DNA of 64,000 nucleotides from Croceivirga sp. (lineage in GTDB: Bacteria > Bacteroidota > Bacteroidia > Flavobacteriales > Flavobacteriaceae): assembly GCA_028284665.1 (NCBI GenBank), contig JANQRG010000037.1, positions 1-64,000 of the forward strand. The letters run 5' to 3'. The notes below the pieces were generated by a model. The model was given only the letters and a program-made list of their open reading frames with translations. It searched no databases and was not told where the DNA came from. Positions 63,870-64,000 of the stretch are shown in pieces. The position numbers and the translations under genes are program-made. Each line of letters opens with the position of its first letter. Position 1 is the first letter of the stretch.

Positions 63870-64000
63870 TTATCAAGGTTTAGGGCGCACCTCTAAAGAT
63901 AGGGAAAGCGAAAGGAAATAGAAACAAACACTCGTTGTTAGCACAGGAACCATCGTCCTGCAGTCATTTAGAACATCGCGAGAAATCTAAAACTAGGTAT

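Noticed and set aside
1..64000. CRISPR arrays, tRNA/rRNA genes, prophage or intact IS
   Set aside because: No regular spaced repeats, no tRNA arm signatures, and no transposase or phage structural gene were found on reading through.

Overview
The window is about 64 kb of chromosomal DNA from a member of the Bacteroidota, most likely a marine Flavobacteriaceae. Evidence: moderate-to-low GC, a Bacteroidetes-type promoter (TTTG, 21 nt, TAnnTTTG), A-rich start regions instead of strong Shine-Dalgarno sites, many short lipoproteins, SusE/F-like and TonB-receptor proteins, membrane-anchored AraC and LytTR regulators, 2TM-domain proteins and a LETM1-related protein. The genus cannot be fixed from sequence alone. 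I saw no rRNA, tRNA, CRISPR array, prophage or intact insertion sequence.

Layout. 1-9.4 kb: the end of a starch/maltodextrin locus (tail of a SusE/F-like surface protein, a membrane AraC regulator with two starch-binding-like modules, a SusA-like GH13 amylase, a formylglycine-type sulfatase with an altered signature), then a second membrane AraC regulator, a proline-iminopeptidase-like hydrolase and an EthD lipoprotein. 9.4-16.7 kb: aldo/keto reductase, thioredoxin reductase, and a minus-strand PadR / PspC / DUF2807 envelope-stress unit behind DUF4440 and DUF4870 genes. 17-30.3 kb: a 13-gene plus-strand acyl-CoA catabolic run behind a Crp/Fnr regulator, holding two acyl-CoA dehydrogenases, an APH-fold kinase, SDRs, an enoyl-CoA isomerase, MDR reductases, a MaoC hydratase, an acyl-CoA ligase and a DUF4442 thioesterase-like protein. 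30.5-36.9 kb: lipoproteins, an AIM24-like protein, a broken four-helix-bundle gene, DUF2461, a second Crp/Fnr regulator, DUF4406 and NudK. 36.9-50.5 kb: mainly minus-strand genes: PBP4-type peptidase, OxyR divergent from Dps, GNAT, DoxX, PaiB, cupin, membrane LytTR regulator, VOC, two class-C beta-lactamase-like hydrolases and three secreted proteins of unknown role. 50.8-64 kb: TonB receptor, another serine hydrolase, a LytS/LytTR two-component system with five 2TM domains, LETM1-related and DUF547 proteins, an OmpW-like porin, an isochorismatase-like hydrolase, an SDR, and an RskA-like anti-sigma factor next to a broken ECF sigma gene at the right edge.

The most interesting systems are (i) the acyl-CoA run, where adjacent ACAD and APH kinase genes look like a split version of ACAD11 and like the Lva levulinate pathway, suggesting catabolism of 4-hydroxy acids through phosphorylated acyl-CoAs; (ii) the 2TM array between a LytS kinase and its LytTR regulator, the kinase itself carrying a 2TM domain; and (iii) the starch-binding membrane AraC regulator, which would sense sugar in the periplasm and act on DNA in one polypeptide. 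Gene remnants at 5.9-6.1, 9.4-9.5, 34.2-34.6 and 63.7-63.9 kb and three GTCA-type palindromic intergenic repeats indicate ongoing gene decay and repeat spread.
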